From Castellaniella sp036379515 (GTDB lineage Bacteria; Pseudomonadota; Gammaproteobacteria; Burkholderiales; Burkholderiaceae_B), in assembly GCF_036379515.1 (NCBI RefSeq), contig NZ_DASVGN010000038.1, forward strand, positions 124,001 to 188,000: a stretch of DNA of 64,000 bases, in the 5' to 3' direction. Every line of letters begins with the position of its first letter. Position 1 is the stretch's first letter. Below, one piece after another: positions 26,604 to 34,626 of this stretch. Below the pieces are notes generated by a model that was not told where the DNA came from, did no database searches, and saw only the letters and a list, made by a program, of their open reading frames with translations. Made by a program: the position numbers and the translations under genes.

Positions 26604-27149
26604 TCATGCTGTTCCCGCGAAGCGGTCTACCAGAATTTTCACGCGAACGCTCAGCACGTCCAGTGACGGCCTGTCGGTCAGAAGCCCTTCCAGCGCCAGC
26701 AGAAATACCAGCGACACAACCGGGTCTCCCAGAACCTGGGCCACACATTGACGCACCCCTTCACGCTGGCGCTCAGCCACCTGCGGCCTCAGTCGCTCGC
26801 ACACGTCGTGAAATTCGGTCGCCATAGGGGCGACTTCCATCTCTGACCAAAGGTCCAGGAGCACGATCTGACAAATATCGTAAAGGCGGCTGCGTGGCGC
26901 GGCGGTCGCCAGGGCGGCCTCGTGCGCCACCGGCAAACGCGACAGCAGCCAGTCATCGAACACTTGGATGAATAAATCTTCCTTGTCGCGGCAGACCTGA
27001 TAGAGCGAGGTTCTGGAAATGGATGCGCGCCGCGCGACTTCTTCCAGCGAAGTGCGGGAAAAGCCAAAATTAAGAAAGCACCATCGGGCCGCATCCAGGA
27101 TACGAACGCGTCGGGCCTCCACCATGGCTGCCGTGAGTTTCTGAGACAT
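26604..27149 (-). CDS. TetR-family regulator of the RND efflux operon
   Basis: A 181-residue TetR repressor. The DNA-binding domain is at about 10-60 (ILDAARWCFLNFGFSRTSLEEVARRASISRT, shown here in two overlapping motif parts around residues 17-47), followed by the ligand-binding domain. Unlike acrR in E. coli, it lies upstream of and in the same direction as the pump genes, so it is probably the first gene of the operon. A near-perfect palindrome 11 bases upstream of its start is the likely operator. I start at MSQKLTAAM; the open frame continues 20 residues upstream into the palindrome. Confidence 0.88.
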   Translation of the reverse strand: MSQKLTAAMVEARRVRILDAARWCFLNFGFSRTSLEEVARRASISRTSLYQVCRDKEDLFIQVFDDWLLSRLPVAHEAALATAAPRSRLYDICQIVLLDLWSEMEVAPMATEFHDVCERLRPQVAERQREGVRQCVAQVLGDPVVSLVFLLALEGLLTDRPSLDVLSVRVKILVDRFAGTA

Positions 27150-27159
27150 CCGCGCATTC

Positions 27160-27183
27160 TGACAAAAAATGCAATTTTTGTCA
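27160..27183. promoter_or_regulatory. Palindromic operator upstream of the tetR-RND operon
   Basis: TGACAAAAA and TTTTTGTCA are perfect 9-base arms around a 6-base centre that itself contains the palindrome TGCA, giving a 24-base near-perfect dyad. It begins 11 bases upstream of the TetR ATG and 23 bases from the end of the ABC ATPase gene. Position, length and symmetry fit a TetR-family autoregulatory operator covering the promoter. Confidence 0.6.
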
Positions 27184-27205
27184 AAACATAATTTTGCGCC
27201 ACCAC

Positions 27206-28000
27206 TCACCCCAAAAGCAGTGTGTCGTCTGCCAGCTCTTCTCCCCGCACTTTCTCAAACATCGCCAGCAAGTCCGGAACATCCAGACCTCGACGCGCGT
27301 CACCGGAGACATCGAGCACGACCTTCCCCTGGTGCAGCATCACCGTGCGGTCACCCACATCGAGGGCCTGGCGCATGCTGTGTGTGACCATCATGGTAGT
27401 GAGGCCTTGCTCCGCCACCACGCGCACCGTCAGGTCCAACACGAATTTTGCGGTTCTGGGATCCAGCGCTGCAGTGTGTTCATCCAGCAACAGAATCCGT
27501 GAGGGCCGTAACGAAGCCATGAGCAGGCTGACCGCCTGACGCTGCCCGCCGGACAGCAGGCCGATACGATCGGCAAGACGCCGCTCCAGGCCCAGCCCCA
27601 GCATGGACAGGCGTTCGCGGAACAAGACCCTCATTTCTTCCCGAACCGCTCGTCTGAGACTGCGGAACTGGCCCCTCCCCAGAGCCAGCGACATGTTTTC
27701 TTCAATCGTCAGGTTCTCGCAGGTGCCGGCCATGGGGTCCTGAAACACACGAGCGACCTTGCGGGCGCGATCCCACACGGGCTGCCGTGTCACGTCCTCA
27801 CCGTCAATGAGAATCGACCCACTGTCGACGGATTGTTCGCCTGAAACAGCATTGAGAAAAGTGGACTTTCCTGCCCCATTGGACCCGATCACCGTCACGA
27901 ACTGCCCTGGCGGGATCTCAAGCGACAGGCCACACAACGCCTGCGTTTCAATCGGCGTCCCTGGGTTGAAGGTCAGATGAAGATCTTTTGCACTTAACAT
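27206..28000 (-). CDS. ABC transporter ATPase (TrpX/COG2984-associated)
   Basis: A 264-residue ABC ATPase. The Walker A motif GSNGAGKST is at 39-47, the signature is LSGGQRQA, the Walker B RILLLDEHTAALD is followed by the switch His in MVTHSM. It belongs with the permease (4 bases upstream) and the solute-binding gene, forming the importer type annotated as putative tryptophan/tyrosine transport in other genomes. The substrate is unproven. Confidence 0.9.
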   Translation of the reverse strand: MLSAKDLHLTFNPGTPIETQALCGLSLEIPPGQFVTVIGSNGAGKSTFLNAVSGEQSVDSGSILIDGEDVTRQPVWDRARKVARVFQDPMAGTCENLTIEENMSLALGRGQFRSLRRAVREEMRVLFRERLSMLGLGLERRLADRIGLLSGGQRQAVSLLMASLRPSRILLLDEHTAALDPRTAKFVLDLTVRVVAEQGLTTMMVTHSMRQALDVGDRTVMLHQGKVVLDVSGDARRGLDVPDLLAMFEKVRGEELADDTLLLG

Positions 28001-28003
28001 GGT

Positions 28004-28891
28004 TCACGCCCTTCTGCGATGCAAACGCTGCTTGATGAGCGGAATGACCAGAGCCACCGTGACCAGTACGGCAGTCACCAGATTCAAGTCCTGGGCCTTG
28101 AGGCCAATAAAGTCGGCATTCAGGGCCAGCGCCACGAAAATGCGGTAGAGCACTGCGCCAATCACAACCGCCAGGGTCGTGACCACCAGCCTGCGGCTGG
28201 GCATGATGGACTCGCCAATAATGACGGCGGCCAAGCCGATGACGATGGTGCCTATCCCCATGGAAATATCGGCTCCACCCTGCGACTGTGCAAACAGCGC
28301 ACCTGCCAGGCCACACAGCGCATTGGAAATGCCCATTCCCAACAACACCATATTGCCCGTGCGAATGCCCTGGGCGCGCGCCATCCGCGGGTTTGACCCG
28401 GTCGAACGCATCGCCAGTCCCACCTGAGTGCCGAAGAACCAGTCGAGCAGCAGCTTGACCACCACCACAAGCACCAACAGGATCAGAGGGCGCGCCACGT
28501 AGTCTTCCAGCCCTGGGGGCTGCAGCACGGTAAACACCGTGGACTCTGTAATGAGCGGGATGTTCGGCGCTCCCATGACACGAAGATTGACGGAATAGAG
28601 CGCGATCATGATGAGAATGCTGGCGAGCAGATCCATGATCTTCAACCGCACGTTAAGCCAGCCCGTCACCACGCCCGCAAAACCGGCGGCGAGCGTACCG
28701 GCCGCTGTTGCCAGGAAGGGGTCCATCCCATGATGGATCAGGATCGCGGCCGTCGCTCCCCCGAGCGGAAAACTGCCGTCCACGGTCAGGTCCGGAAAAT
28801 TCAGGACCCGAAACGAAATCAGGACTCCAAGAGCCACCAGGCCGAAAATGAGCCCGATTTCCAGGGAGCCCCACAAGGAATAAATGGACAT
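28004..28891 (-). CDS. ABC transporter permease (branched-chain/TrpX type)
   Basis: A 295-residue inner-membrane permease with about eight or nine hydrophobic segments. SFRVLNFPDLTVDGSFPLGG is the signature of the COG4120 permeases that pair with COG2984 binding proteins; RAQGIRTGNMVLLGMGISNA is the likely coupling region to the ATPase. I start at MSIYSLWGSLEIG; the frame is open for 39 residues more, but this would cover the intergenic hairpin. The gap to the solute-binding gene is 128 bases and holds a strong hairpin. Confidence 0.88.
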   Translation of the reverse strand: MSIYSLWGSLEIGLIFGLVALGVLISFRVLNFPDLTVDGSFPLGGATAAILIHHGMDPFLATAAGTLAAGFAGVVTGWLNVRLKIMDLLASILIMIALYSVNLRVMGAPNIPLITESTVFTVLQPPGLEDYVARPLILLVLVVVVKLLLDWFFGTQVGLAMRSTGSNPRMARAQGIRTGNMVLLGMGISNALCGLAGALFAQSQGGADISMGIGTIVIGLAAVIIGESIMPSRRLVVTTLAVVIGAVLYRIFVALALNADFIGLKAQDLNLVTAVLVTVALVIPLIKQRLHRRRA

Positions 28892-28968
28892 AAAAATCTC
28901 AGAAAGCAGGTCTGGTAGCACTTGGCACGACGGATTCACCACGCGCCATCTCAGCCAAGGCCAGACCA

Positions 28969-28999
28969 TAAAATTCGGACCGCGATCAAGCGGTCCGAA
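28969..28999 (-). terminator. Intrinsic terminator/attenuator between binding protein and permease
   Basis: On the minus strand a perfect 10-base stem (TTCGGACCGC pairing with GCGGTCCGAA, 6-base loop) is followed by TTTT. It lies 21 bases after the solute-binding gene stop and 78 bases before the permease start. Such a partial terminator would give more binding protein than permease and ATPase mRNA. Confidence 0.6.
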
Positions 29000-29019
29000 A
29001 CTGGCCACTGCCGCTGTGG

Positions 29020-29988
29020 TTACTTGACGACCTTGGTCGCCGATTTGATGAGCGATTCAGGCAGCGTGACCCCTTGTTTGGCAGCGGCGCCAGGGTTCAC
29101 GTAGAGCTCAAGCTTGGAGCTGGTCTCCCAGGCAAGATCACCCGGCTTGGCGCCTTTCAGAATCTTGACGACCAAGGCGCCGGTCTGCAAGCCGAGATCG
29201 TGATAGTTGACGCCCAACGCGGCAACAGCCCCACGCTTGACGCTGTCGGTGTCGGCGGCGATGAGCGGAATCTTGGCGGCTTCACCCACCTTGACCAACG
29301 CCTCATAAGCCGAAACCACGTTGTTGTCGGTGTTGGTGTAAATGGCGTCGACCTTCCCGACCAGGCTGCGCGCCGCCGCACCCACGTCGACCGTGCGCGG
29401 TGCCGTTGCCTCGACCAATGTCATGCCCGCCTTGGGCAGCAGCTCGCGCATCTGCTTGACCACGACGACGGAGTTGGCCTCACCGGGGTTGTAGACCATG
29501 CCGATTTTCTTGGCGTTAGGCACAATCTTTTTGATGAGATCGATCTGCTTTTCTAGGGGCAAGGCATCAGACAAGCCCGTGACGTTCGTACCCGAAGGCC
29601 CTACACCTGGCACCAATTGAGCGGCCACGGGGTCGGTCACCGCCGAAAAGACGACCGGAATGCTTTTGGTGGAAGCCACCACCGCCTGAGCCATGGGCGT
29701 GGCAATGGCGACGATGACGTCGGGCTTGTCGCCTACGTATTTGCGCGCAATCTGGGCTGCAATTGCATTATTGCCCTGTGCCGTCTGAAACTGCCACTTC
29801 AACCCCTTTGCCTCGGTGTAGCCAGCAGCCTTCAGCGCATCCCGTACCCCATCCTTGACTGCATCGAGCGCAGGGTGCTCGACGATGGATGCCACAGCGA
29901 CAGACTGCGCATGCGCAGGCGTCATCGCCAGCAGGCTGGCAGCCGCTACCACGCCAGCCAGGTTTCGTAAGACGGGATGCAAATTCAT
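29020..29988 (-). CDS. ABC transporter solute-binding protein (TrpX/COG2984 family)
   Basis: A 322-residue periplasmic binding protein. The signal peptide ends AHA/QS at residue 27. The mature start VAVASIVEHPALDAVKDGV and later AITGLS-like loops (NVTGLSDALP) and NPGEANSV are typical of the PF04392 binding proteins, some of which are annotated as tryptophan carriers. It has an excellent ribosome site (AAGGAGC). It directly follows trpF (109-base gap), which fits but does not prove an aromatic amino-acid substrate. Confidence 0.88.
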   Translation of the reverse strand: MNLHPVLRNLAGVVAAASLLAMTPAHAQSVAVASIVEHPALDAVKDGVRDALKAAGYTEAKGLKWQFQTAQGNNAIAAQIARKYVGDKPDVIVAIATPMAQAVVASTKSIPVVFSAVTDPVAAQLVPGVGPSGTNVTGLSDALPLEKQIDLIKKIVPNAKKIGMVYNPGEANSVVVVKQMRELLPKAGMTLVEATAPRTVDVGAAARSLVGKVDAIYTNTDNNVVSAYEALVKVGEAAKIPLIAADTDSVKRGAVAALGVNYHDLGLQTGALVVKILKGAKPGDLAWETSSKLELYVNPGAAAKQGVTLPESLIKSATKVVK

Positions 29989-30097
29989 GAAATAGCTCCT
30001 TGAGGCGCAGCAGCCAAGGCTTGTGGCCCTGGCGATCAGCTGCACAGTCTACTGTCGAAATGCAAAATTGACTGCAGGGGATATCCCTGGAAGTCGA

Positions 30098-30766
30098 TCA
30101 TTTTAGCGTGCGCCGGTCGTCGGCCAGGGCGACGGCGTGAACGAAGGCGAAAATACGCGCGCCGTCCTTCAAACCAGGGCCTGATTCCACGCCGCTGCTC
30201 ACATCCACGCCAAAAGGACGGCACACAGCAACGGCCGACCCCACGGACTCGGCGGTCAACCCCCCCGAAAGAACGACCGCGGGCCGATCCGGTTCTCTGG
30301 GCACTTGCGTCAGCAGCGAGAGGTCGAAACGCTGACCGCTGCCGCCATACCCGGAACTGTAACTGTCAAAGAGCCAACCCGCCGCCTGAGGGTATTCGAG
30401 ACAACGCGCGGCCAGCGTCGGCGCGGTGTCCTGGCCTGGGGCGCCGACTCTAAAGGCCTTCAGATAGCGCACGCCGAATTGGTTGCAGAACGCGGCCGAT
30501 TCCGCGCCATGGAACTGCAGCAGATCAGGGCCGACTTCGTTGAGGACTGCCTGCACGTCATTCGCCGCTGCATCGACGAACAGTGCCGTGACGCACACGA
30601 AGGCAGGTACACGCTGACGCAGCGCTCGCGCCTGCTCGATTGAAACCAGCCTGCGGCTCCTGGGGTAGAACACCAGGCCGATCGCATCCACACCTGCGGC
30701 CACCGCAGCGTCCACGTCTTGTGCGCGCGTGAGCCCGCAGACCTTGATACGAGTTCGTGAATTCAT
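30098..30766 (-). CDS. trpF: Phosphoribosylanthranilate isomerase
   Basis: TrpF isomerises phosphoribosylanthranilate in tryptophan synthesis. The 222-residue barrel protein starts RIKVCGLTRAQDV with the catalytic Cys and continues to the catalytic Asp region; VVLSGGLTAESV and FGVDVSSGVESGPGLKD bind phosphate. I start at MNSRTRIKVCG; an upstream open extension of 60 residues has no similarity to the family. In related bacteria trpF is followed by trpB-trpA and accD; here an ABC transporter follows instead. Confidence 0.93.
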   Translation of the reverse strand: MNSRTRIKVCGLTRAQDVDAAVAAGVDAIGLVFYPRSRRLVSIEQARALRQRVPAFVCVTALFVDAAANDVQAVLNEVGPDLLQFHGAESAAFCNQFGVRYLKAFRVGAPGQDTAPTLAARCLEYPQAAGWLFDSYSSGYGGSGQRFDLSLLTQVPREPDRPAVVLSGGLTAESVGSAVAVCRPFGVDVSSGVESGPGLKDGARIFAFVHAVALADDRRTLK

Positions 30767-30954
30767 TGAAACGCCTCTGCACGCAAATGAAACGGCGCGA
30801 AGCCAACAGGCGGGTGTACGAAAGACGTCTGCATGTTCATGGTTGACGAGGCTCCGAACCAAACACGATCCCCAAGGCCTCGATCTCGGCTTGGAGACGT
30901 GCGGTTTCATTCTATCTGAAGATTTTTTTACGACGGATGGAAACAAGATCGAAC

Positions 30955-31749
30955 CTACAACCCCAAGTGTCGCGCCAGGGCCCGCTGCGGCGTCACCAGA
31001 GGAAGGTCTGGCGCCTGAGGGTAGAACACATGGGCCAGATACAGGCCGTCGGGCATGAAGGTCGGTGCTGCAAGGCGTCTGTCTTTCTGGCGCAGCAGAT
31101 CGGCCACCCAGCCTGGATCACGCCGACCGCGACCGACCATGACCAGCGCCCCCATGAGATTGCGCACCATATGGTGCAGGAACGCATTGGCGCGGAACTC
31201 GAACACCAAAAAGCAGCCGCGCTCTTCGACTTCGAGGGCCTGCAGGGTTCTGACGGGGCTCGCCGCCTGGCATTGAGCTGCCCTGAACGCGCTGAAATCG
31301 TGCTCGCCCAGCAAAAGTGCCGCCGCACGACGCATGGCGACCACGTCCAGAACATCGTGCACCCAGCCTACCCGCCCCTGCAAGATGGGCGAACGGACGG
31401 AAGCACAACGCAGCACGTAGAGATAAGTTCGCGCGCGAGCGTCGAAACGGGCATGGAAATCAGCGCCAACCGGGTGCGCCCACTGGACGGACACTGTCTT
31501 GGGCAACAAAGCATTGAGCCCGCGCACCCAGGATTGATCACGACGAACGGAATCCGTATCGAGGTGCACGACCTGCTGCAGCGCATGCACGCCTGTGTCG
31601 GTGCGCCCTGCACAGATCGTTGCAGTGGGCTCTGCCAGAAACTGTGCCAGCGCTGCCTCGAGGGCATCTTGCACCGTACGGCCACTCGGCTGGGTTTGCC
31701 AGCCCTGCCAGGCCTGCCCGTCGTAACACAAACCCAGCGCGAGTCTCAT
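30955..31749 (-). CDS. truA: tRNA pseudouridine(38-40) synthase
   Basis: TruA makes pseudouridine at positions 38-40 of tRNA anticodon stems. The 264-residue protein has the catalytic AGRTDTGVHALQQV with D51 and the C-terminal RANAFLHHMVRNLMG motif. It lies between fimV and trpF, the conserved order in many gamma- and betaproteobacteria. The 188 bases between its stop and trpF hold TAGAAT on the minus strand (near 30912) as a possible trpF -10 but no clear -35. Confidence 0.95.
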   Translation of the reverse strand: MRLALGLCYDGQAWQGWQTQPSGRTVQDALEAALAQFLAEPTATICAGRTDTGVHALQQVVHLDTDSVRRDQSWVRGLNALLPKTVSVQWAHPVGADFHARFDARARTYLYVLRCASVRSPILQGRVGWVHDVLDVVAMRRAAALLLGEHDFSAFRAAQCQAASPVRTLQALEVEERGCFLVFEFRANAFLHHMVRNLMGALVMVGRGRRDPGWVADLLRQKDRRLAAPTFMPDGLYLAHVFYPQAPDLPLVTPQRALARHLGL

Positions 31750-31780
31750 ACCCAGGCGTGTCGATCAGGCTGCACCCGCA

Positions 31781-33460
31781 TCAAGTATCCGACGAGGTTC
31801 GAGCGTCTGAGGGCGGCAGATCAAGGTCAATGCCCTGAAGTTTTTCCTGCACCATGGCTTCTGTCACGTGGGGATCTGCATCGGCCTCGTCTCGAGCCGC
31901 ATTCGCTCGGCGCAACAGCCAGGCAATGATGAACACAATCAGGGCAAGCAGCCCCGTCATGACGCCAAGAAGATGGTCCTGCAACCAATTCACCCTGTGT
32001 TGAGTCTGTTCTGTGGCATGCCGTTCGGCCTTTTCGGCATTGGCATGTGCCTTGGCCTGGCTGGCTGCAGTGTCACCCGCCGCGTTGAAGAGTGGATCGC
32101 TCCCCCCTGCGGACGAAGGACTTTTGACACTGGCAGGGCCAGTACTGCTGGCATTGGACGTTGGACCAGCCGTCGCAGCCAGACCAGCTGCAGTCACACC
32201 GTCCCCGGCACCCGCAGCAGCTCCAGGCGAGGCATCGCCTGCCCCTGTCGTGCCTGCAGCCGCACCCTTGCCATCTGGGCCGCCGGCAGCCACTCGATCT
32301 GCTGCTTGCGCAGCCGCTTCATGACTTGCCTGGCTGATCGCGCCTGCAATCTTCTGGATCGAACTGCCAATGGCCGTCGCACCAGTGGTGACCACATTGC
32401 CGGCGGCTTGGCCCTGCGACTGCAGCGCCTGATTCAGATTCTGAACATTGTCCTGCAACTGGTCTACTCGCGATTCTGCGTCCTTCAGGGCATGACCACG
32501 CGACGTCCGCGCGTCTGCATGATCACTGCGGCCTTCTGAGAGCCGAACCTGATCATGAGACGACGACTTGGCACCCGCTGCTGCTTTGGAGCCGGGCTTC
32601 GAGACTGTCCCGGCTCGCGCCTTCCCTTCTTGTACGATTGAGGTCCGTGCGGCAGCGCGGCCGCGCAAGCGATCGAACGCCGCTGTCTGGGCCACGAACT
32701 GCCGCCGCGCCTCTGCATCGGAAATCGAGAGCATGTCGGCCACGCTCGGTACCGAAAGCGACGCACCTGCACGGACGAGATTAATATTCTGATGGATGAA
32801 GGCCTGGGGATTGGCGCGCTGCAACGCGAGCATCAGCTGATAGACCGACACACCGGCCACCGGATTACGTCGCGCCACGGCGAACATCGTGTCACCGGTC
32901 CGCACGCGAATCGATTCTCTGGATTGCTGCCGTGTGTGCTTTGCTGCAGCCGAGCCCACGGCAGCCCCGCCGGGCACCCCCGCAGCACCTGACGCTGCGC
33001 CCGCTCCACTTGCCAGAGTCGGCCCTGGTGCCACCAACGAAACCTGATAGCGCTCAGATCCCGTCGCCGTGCGCACATCGAGCAACAAATCAGCCAGCGT
33101 GCCCGAAAACGGCTCGGGCGACTGCACGCGCAACACCCGGGCCGAATCCGCGCCAGGCCCCGGAGCGACCAACACCGACAAAGTATCGAGTGCAACCGGC
33201 GGAGTCAGGCCCGCCTGTGCCCAGGCCGTTGCAGGCGCAGGCTTCGCCGACAACGCGTGCAGGTCGGCTACCGTAAGATGCGTGAGGGGAACGATGATGC
33301 GAAGAGGCTGACCTGCCGAGGACGCCAGTCGCGCGTGGCCGAAATCTGCCGCCTGGGCGGCTGCCGGAGCAGCCATGAGGGCGGCCAATGCGAACGTCAA
33401 CCAGGCGTGGCGCATGCCAAGGCTACCGGGAAACCGTCGAAGGTGGCCGGACATACCCAT
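31781..33460 (-). CDS. fimV: FimV/HubP-type polar hub protein (short form)
   Basis: A 559-residue protein with an N-terminal signal peptide (cleavage near AAAQA/AD, residue 37), the FimV N-terminal domain, a LysM-like peptidoglycan-binding region at about 181-237 (RVRTGDTMFAVARRN), a low-complexity Ala/Gly/Thr linker with a coiled coil, one membrane segment at about 495-515 and a short acidic cytoplasmic tail. It is shorter than the 900-residue FimV of Pseudomonas and ends before the usual TPR domain. I use the ATG overlapping the asd stop (TAATG); an alternative start is at 33415. FimV-type proteins organise the cell pole and type IV pili. Confidence 0.82.
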   Translation of the reverse strand: MGMSGHLRRFPGSLGMRHAWLTFALAALMAAPAAAQAADFGHARLASSAGQPLRIIVPLTHLTVADLHALSAKPAPATAWAQAGLTPPVALDTLSVLVAPGPGADSARVLRVQSPEPFSGTLADLLLDVRTATGSERYQVSLVAPGPTLASGAGAASGAAGVPGGAAVGSAAAKHTRQQSRESIRVRTGDTMFAVARRNPVAGVSVYQLMLALQRANPQAFIHQNINLVRAGASLSVPSVADMLSISDAEARRQFVAQTAAFDRLRGRAAARTSIVQEGKARAGTVSKPGSKAAAGAKSSSHDQVRLSEGRSDHADARTSRGHALKDAESRVDQLQDNVQNLNQALQSQGQAAGNVVTTGATAIGSSIQKIAGAISQASHEAAAQAADRVAAGGPDGKGAAAGTTGAGDASPGAAAGAGDGVTAAGLAATAGPTSNASSTGPASVKSPSSAGGSDPLFNAAGDTAASQAKAHANAEKAERHATEQTQHRVNWLQDHLLGVMTGLLALIVFIIAWLLRRANAARDEADADPHVTEAMVQEKLQGIDLDLPPSDARTSSDT

Positions 33461-34590
33461 TACAACTCGCCCAAGGCGATCCGCAACATGCGGCGCACGG
33501 GCTCTGCTGCCCCCCAAAGGAGCTGATCGCCCACAGTGAAGGCACTGAGATATTCTGGTCCCATGGACATCTTGCGCAGGCGCCCAACGGGAATATCGAG
33601 CGTGCCAGTGACTGCCACGGGCGTCAACGCTTGAACCGTTGCTTCTTTTTCGTTGGGAATGAGCCGTGCCCATTCGGTACCCGAACGGATGGCCGCATGA
33701 ATGTCTTCAAGCGGAATGTCTCGACGCAATTTGATGGTGAGGGCCTGGCTGTGGCAACGCATGGCACCGATGCGCACGCACAAGCCGTCGACCGGAATAG
33801 CCGGGTCTGAAAACCCCGGGCCACGACCCAGAATCTTGTTGGTCTCTGCGCTGCCTTTCCATTCCTCGCGCGACATGCCGTCCTTCAGATCCTTGTCGAT
33901 CCAGGGAATCAGGCTGCCGCCCAGCGGCACGCCAAAGTTGTCCTGGGGCAAGGTCGGATCTTGCTGCGCCTTGAGCACGCCACGATCGATGTCCAGAATG
34001 GCCGACGCTGGATCTTTAAGAAGGTCTCCAACAGCCGAATTGAGCACACCAAACTGAGTCAGAAGCTCGCGCATATGACGCGCTCCGCCCCCTGACGCCG
34101 CTTGGTAGGTCATGGAAGTCATCCACTCGATCATGTCGGCCTTGAACAAGCCAGCCAGGCCCATCAACATGCAACTGACCGTGCAATTGCCGCCGATGTA
34201 GTCCTTCACGCCACGCTTCATGGCCTGGTCGATGACCGGACGATTGACCGGATCGAGCACGATGATCGCATCGTCTTTCATGCGCAGCGTACTGGCAGCA
34301 TCAATCCAGAGGCCATTCCAACCAGCCGAACGCAGCTTGGGATAGACCTCGGTGGTGTAGTCGCCCCCTTGCGTTGTCACGATAATCGGCAATTTTTTCA
34401 GTGCATCGATGTCGTAGGCGTCTTGCAAAGGCGCCGCCCCTGCGGCCCACTCAGGGGCGGCGCCCCCCGCATTGCTGGTCGAAAAGAACACAGGTTCGAA
34501 GAAGGCGAAATCTTTCTCGTCGCGCATGCGTTGCATGAGCACCGACCCCACCATCCCTCGCCAACCGACCAGACCAACTGCTTGAGCCAT
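33460..34590 (-). CDS. asd: Aspartate-semialdehyde dehydrogenase
   Basis: Asd reduces aspartyl phosphate to aspartate semialdehyde for lysine, threonine and methionine synthesis. The 376-residue protein has the NADP fold VGLVGWRGMVGSVLM, the catalytic C136 in GGNCTVSCMLMG and the C-terminal AEPVRRMLRI. I start at MAQAVGLVG with GGTGGG upstream. It lies 36 bases after leuB, in the conserved leuB-asd-fimV order. Confidence 0.96.
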   Translation of the reverse strand: MAQAVGLVGWRGMVGSVLMQRMRDEKDFAFFEPVFFSTSNAGGAAPEWAAGAAPLQDAYDIDALKKLPIIVTTQGGDYTTEVYPKLRSAGWNGLWIDAASTLRMKDDAIIVLDPVNRPVIDQAMKRGVKDYIGGNCTVSCMLMGLAGLFKADMIEWMTSMTYQAASGGGARHMRELLTQFGVLNSAVGDLLKDPASAILDIDRGVLKAQQDPTLPQDNFGVPLGGSLIPWIDKDLKDGMSREEWKGSAETNKILGRGPGFSDPAIPVDGLCVRIGAMRCHSQALTIKLRRDIPLEDIHAAIRSGTEWARLIPNEKEATVQALTPVAVTGTLDIPVGRLRKMSMGPEYLSAFTVGDQLLWGAAEPVRRMLRIALGEL

Positions 34591-34626
34591 AAAACCCACC
34601 AAAACCAAAAAATGAACGGGAAGTTT

